Shown here: positions 14,370-16,337 of the stretch, piece after piece | Numbering within the stretch: the first letter of the stretch is position 1 | Layout of the letters: each line of letters begins with the position of its first letter | NCBI GenBank assembly: GCA_041623475.1 | Contig: JBFJWU010000032.1 | Location: forward strand, 1 to 16,337 | DNA: 16,337 nt | Reading direction: 5' to 3' | Origin: JBFJWU01 sp041623475 [NCBI: bacterium] | GTDB taxonomy: Bacteria > J088 | Position numbers and translations under genes: made by a program | Notes under the pieces: model-generated | The model's database searches: none | What the model was told of the DNA's origin: nothing | The model's input: the letters and a program-made list of their open reading frames with translations, nothing else

Positions 14370-16190
14370 ATGAACCAATGGCGTCGGATAGCCGACCGGG
14401 CGGGTGCTGTGATGCTGGTCGCCGCGGCGGTGTTTTACGCCACCTGCCTGCCGCAAACGATGATCATTTTTGATGCGTTAAAGGACTGGAGCCTGGCCCT
14501 GCAGAATCTCCGGGATGGTCAGATCCCCTGGCAGGGTACGAACATCACCGGGGTGGGCAACAACGCGCCGTGGCTGCAGATAGCATATATGGTGGCGTTG
14601 TCCGTTGCCGAATCGGAATGGACGATGCCGGCTGTCGGGACGGCCCTGGGACTGATTTCCACGTTTTGGGGCTGGTGGTTGCTGCGCCCTGTCCTGGGGT
14701 TGGCGGCCGTGTGGCCGGTATTGGTTTTTGCGACCAACCCGATGGTATTTTCCTGGAGTCGAATCGGCATTGACGCGGGTTTCTTCCCGATCCTGGTCCC
14801 TGCGTTTATTGCGTGGTGGCGACTGCTGGACCGCGACCCGTCCCGAATCCGTATCTGGTTTGCAGGTGGTGTGCTGATGGCCGTGGGGGTGCAAGTATAC
14901 GTAACCTTTGTACCCACAGTTGTGGTGGTCGGTGTATTCCTTGCCTGGAGGCACAGGGAACTCGGCCGTCTTGCCGCCTTCGTGTCCGGCCTTGCCCTGC
15001 CGTTCCTGCCGGTCCTGTCAGGGCTATCGGTCGGCGGACCGCAATTGTCGTATACCCGGATCTTGCATACGTTACCGGCGCTTGCCGGGGCATTTCCCGG
15101 CGCCATGGCGGCAGATGCGTCCGTCGCATTGCCGGAATTCCTGGTTCCCGTTCAGTTGGTCGGGTGGGCAGGTATGATTGCAGGATTAGCGGGGGCGTTT
15201 ATTCCCCGGCTGGGAACACTGACCAGACTGGCCTCAATTGCCGCCGGCTTTACGCTGTTGCTCGGTAGTTTCGACCCGGCCAGTCATTACCACCATTTTG
15301 CCCACATGGTTGTCGTGATCGGGCTGGCCTGGATCGTAGTGGGTCGGATTCTGGTGTTTGACTCGACGCGGATCATTGCGTTGTCTGTTGTTGTTGTGCA
15401 ACTGTCGCTGGTTGTCGCCGGCGACAGTTATGCCAGGCGGACGGGCACCGCGTTGTATGGTGGACAATTTCCGGTCGCCGAGCCGGTGCAGCCGGGGTTT
15501 GTGTCGACGGTACAGGCCCGGGACGCTGTTTTTGCAGTTGCCAATAAGTCTGGCCTGGACCGGCCATTTCGACGGTTTGCGCGAATTCAGGGCAACCGGA
15601 CGTTGCCGTACTACGAGTTGCAGTGGGTTCATCTTTCGGATTCGGTACCGTTGGGTCATGGGCTGGTCGACGGTGTATTTGAACCGTCGCAACTTGACCG
15701 ACCGTTGTATCGCCTGGGAACCTGTCAAGGTACGTCGGAACGGACGATGCTGGCTCCGGATTTATGCTGGTCGCCTGCGGCCGTCCGCCCTGTGACCGCG
15801 TATTCGTGGTCGGGAACAGGGCCGGTTGATCTGGACCTGTTGCGATTTTGCGGGCCAGTGTCAGTCAAGTCCGAGGACTGCCGGGCGCGTCCGTTATTGT
15901 TGTCCGATCGGAAACCCGATTCCACCTATCTTATCCAGATCACTGCGAATGACCGGATCCTTGTCCGGTCGTCGCTATTCCCCGAGGACTGGCGAGTCGT
16001 TAAAGACCCGGTTTTCCGGCTTGATCCAAGCGGCCAGCATCTGGAACGGCGACACGGGTACCTCCACGTTGAGGATGTCTATGCTTTTCCGGCTCAGGTA
16101 ACCGAGGTTACGGCGTATTTGCGGTTTCCTGTTTTCGACCTGGATGTGGTTCCTGCAGAGCCTGAAGATACCGGTTTTATCGGCGACTGA
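14370..16190 (+). CDS. Polytopic membrane glycosyltransferase, GT-C (GT39/ArnT-like) type, putative
   Basis: A 606-residue integral membrane protein. Residues from about 11 to 350 hold roughly nine to ten hydrophobic segments, and 352-606 form a soluble, probably periplasmic domain with several Cys and Tyr/Trp residues. The first long loop (DALKDWSLALQNLRDGQIPWQGT, about 35-57, then GNNAPWLQIAYMVAL) resembles the first periplasmic loop of dolichyl-phosphate-mannose-protein transferase-like enzymes, where an acidic residue acts in catalysis; Asp35 or Asp39 are candidates. GT-C enzymes move a sugar from a polyprenyl phosphate onto a lipid, protein or glycan at the outer face of the membrane. 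The start is ATG 14370 (GGAAG before it), or GTG 14358, which would add four residues. The 3' end overlaps the convergent GT2 gene by 14 bases, supporting a donor-maker/donor-user pair. The family call rests on topology and loop resemblance only. Confidence 0.68.
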   Translation: MNQWRRIADRAGAVMLVAAAVFYATCLPQTMIIFDALKDWSLALQNLRDGQIPWQGTNITGVGNNAPWLQIAYMVALSVAESEWTMPAVGTALGLISTFWGWWLLRPVLGLAAVWPVLVFATNPMVFSWSRIGIDAGFFPILVPAFIAWWRLLDRDPSRIRIWFAGGVLMAVGVQVYVTFVPTVVVVGVFLAWRHRELGRLAAFVSGLALPFLPVLSGLSVGGPQLSYTRILHTLPALAGAFPGAMAADASVALPEFLVPVQLVGWAGMIAGLAGAFIPRLGTLTRLASIAAGFTLLLGSFDPASHYHHFAHMVVVIGLAWIVVGRILVFDSTRIIALSVVVVQLSLVVAGDSYARRTGTALYGGQFPVAEPVQPGFVSTVQARDAVFAVANKSGLDRPFRRFARIQGNRTLPYYELQWVHLSDSVPLGHGLVDGVFEPSQLDRPLYRLGTCQGTSERTMLAPDLCWSPAAVRPVTAYSWSGTGPVDLDLLRFCGPVSVKSEDCRARPLLLSDRKPDSTYLIQITANDRILVRSSLFPEDWRVVKDPVFRLDPSGQHLERRHGYLHVEDVYAFPAQVTEVTAYLRFPVFDLDVVPAEPEDTGFIGD

Positions 16191-16337
16191 TGGCTGTCCG
16201 GGCTGCCAGCGCAAACCATCGGATGTACTCCGGCGCGGTCGCCAGGATCCGAAAACTTGAAGTCCCGTGGCGGCGTTCACGCCACACGGCCGGAACCTCA
16301 ACAGGTCTTACGCCCATCGCAGCCGCCTTGGCCTTGA
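16177..16337 (-). CDS. GT2 glycosyltransferase, DPM1-like polyprenyl-phosphate-sugar synthase, C-terminal fragment
   Basis: Only the last 52 residues lie in the window; the rest is beyond the right edge. The peptide contains MGVRPVEVPAVWRERRHGTSSFRI and then APEYIRWFALAARTAISRR before TAA at 16179-16177. The block VEVPxxWRxRxxGxSxF followed by a YxRWF helix is the usual end of GT2 enzymes that make dolichyl- or undecaprenyl-phosphate sugars. The residue after GTS is Ser where SKF is common. The reading frame has no other plausible gene, and the frame is too short to stand out by length alone. Its stop lies inside the last codons of the convergent membrane glycosyltransferase gene. The sugar and the N-terminal half cannot be judged. 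Confidence 0.7.
   Translation of the reverse strand, partial: KAKAAAMGVRPVEVPAVWRERRHGTSSFRILATAPEYIRWFALAARTAISRR

Noticed and set aside
1-16337. CRISPR arrays, insertion sequences, tRNA genes or tandem repeats
   Set aside because: Reading both strands showed no regular repeat-spacer pattern, transposase, terminal inverted repeats or tRNA-like cloverleaf.

Overview
The window comes from the chromosome of a Gram-negative bacterium. It encodes two predicted outer-membrane beta-barrel proteins, a periplasmic HtrA protease and a GreA, and it uses Shine-Dalgarno sites, sigma70-like promoters and mostly TGA stops. The DNA is GC-rich by eye and genes are packed tightly. No stretch longer than about 140 bp lacks a gene, and I see no tRNA, rRNA, CRISPR, insertion sequence or phage gene. 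Nothing seen is specific enough to name the lineage; a proteobacterium-like organism is plausible but not proven.

Layout. (1) Positions 5261 down to 1 (minus strand, running off the left edge): a translationally coupled operon of radical SAM protein, homocitrate synthase-type enzyme, aconitase-family large subunit, matching small subunit and thioredoxin-reductase-like flavoprotein. (2) Positions 11231 down to 5397 (minus): dut, htrA, a 332-residue outer-membrane barrel and a 1020-residue protein that joins a zinc peptidase, a beta-propeller and a C-terminal barrel. Consecutive genes overlap by 4, 1 and 4 bases. (3) 11336-12346 (plus): a quinone-oxidoreductase-type dehydrogenase, divergent from dut. 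(4) Positions 14255 down to 12373 (minus): surE, a DedA/YqaA-type membrane protein and greA, ending against the dehydrogenase at a hairpin. (5) 14370-16190 (plus): a GT-C-like membrane glycosyltransferase whose 3' end overlaps the 3' end of a minus-strand, polyprenyl-phosphate-sugar-synthase-like GT2 (16337 down to 16177) that runs off the right edge.

How the genes may work together. Group 1 has the condensing enzyme and both isomerase subunits of a 2-oxoacid chain-extension cycle (homocitrate or isopropylmalate type), but no dehydrogenase is visible. It adds a radical SAM enzyme and a flavoprotein that lacks the thioredoxin-reductase cysteine pair. This is not the layout of leucine or lysine synthesis, and it is the best candidate here for an undescribed biosynthetic pathway. 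Group 2 looks like an envelope module combining outer-membrane proteins with their quality-control protease, oddly led by a nucleotide-pool enzyme. The two glycosyltransferases in group 5 fit a donor-making and donor-using pair.
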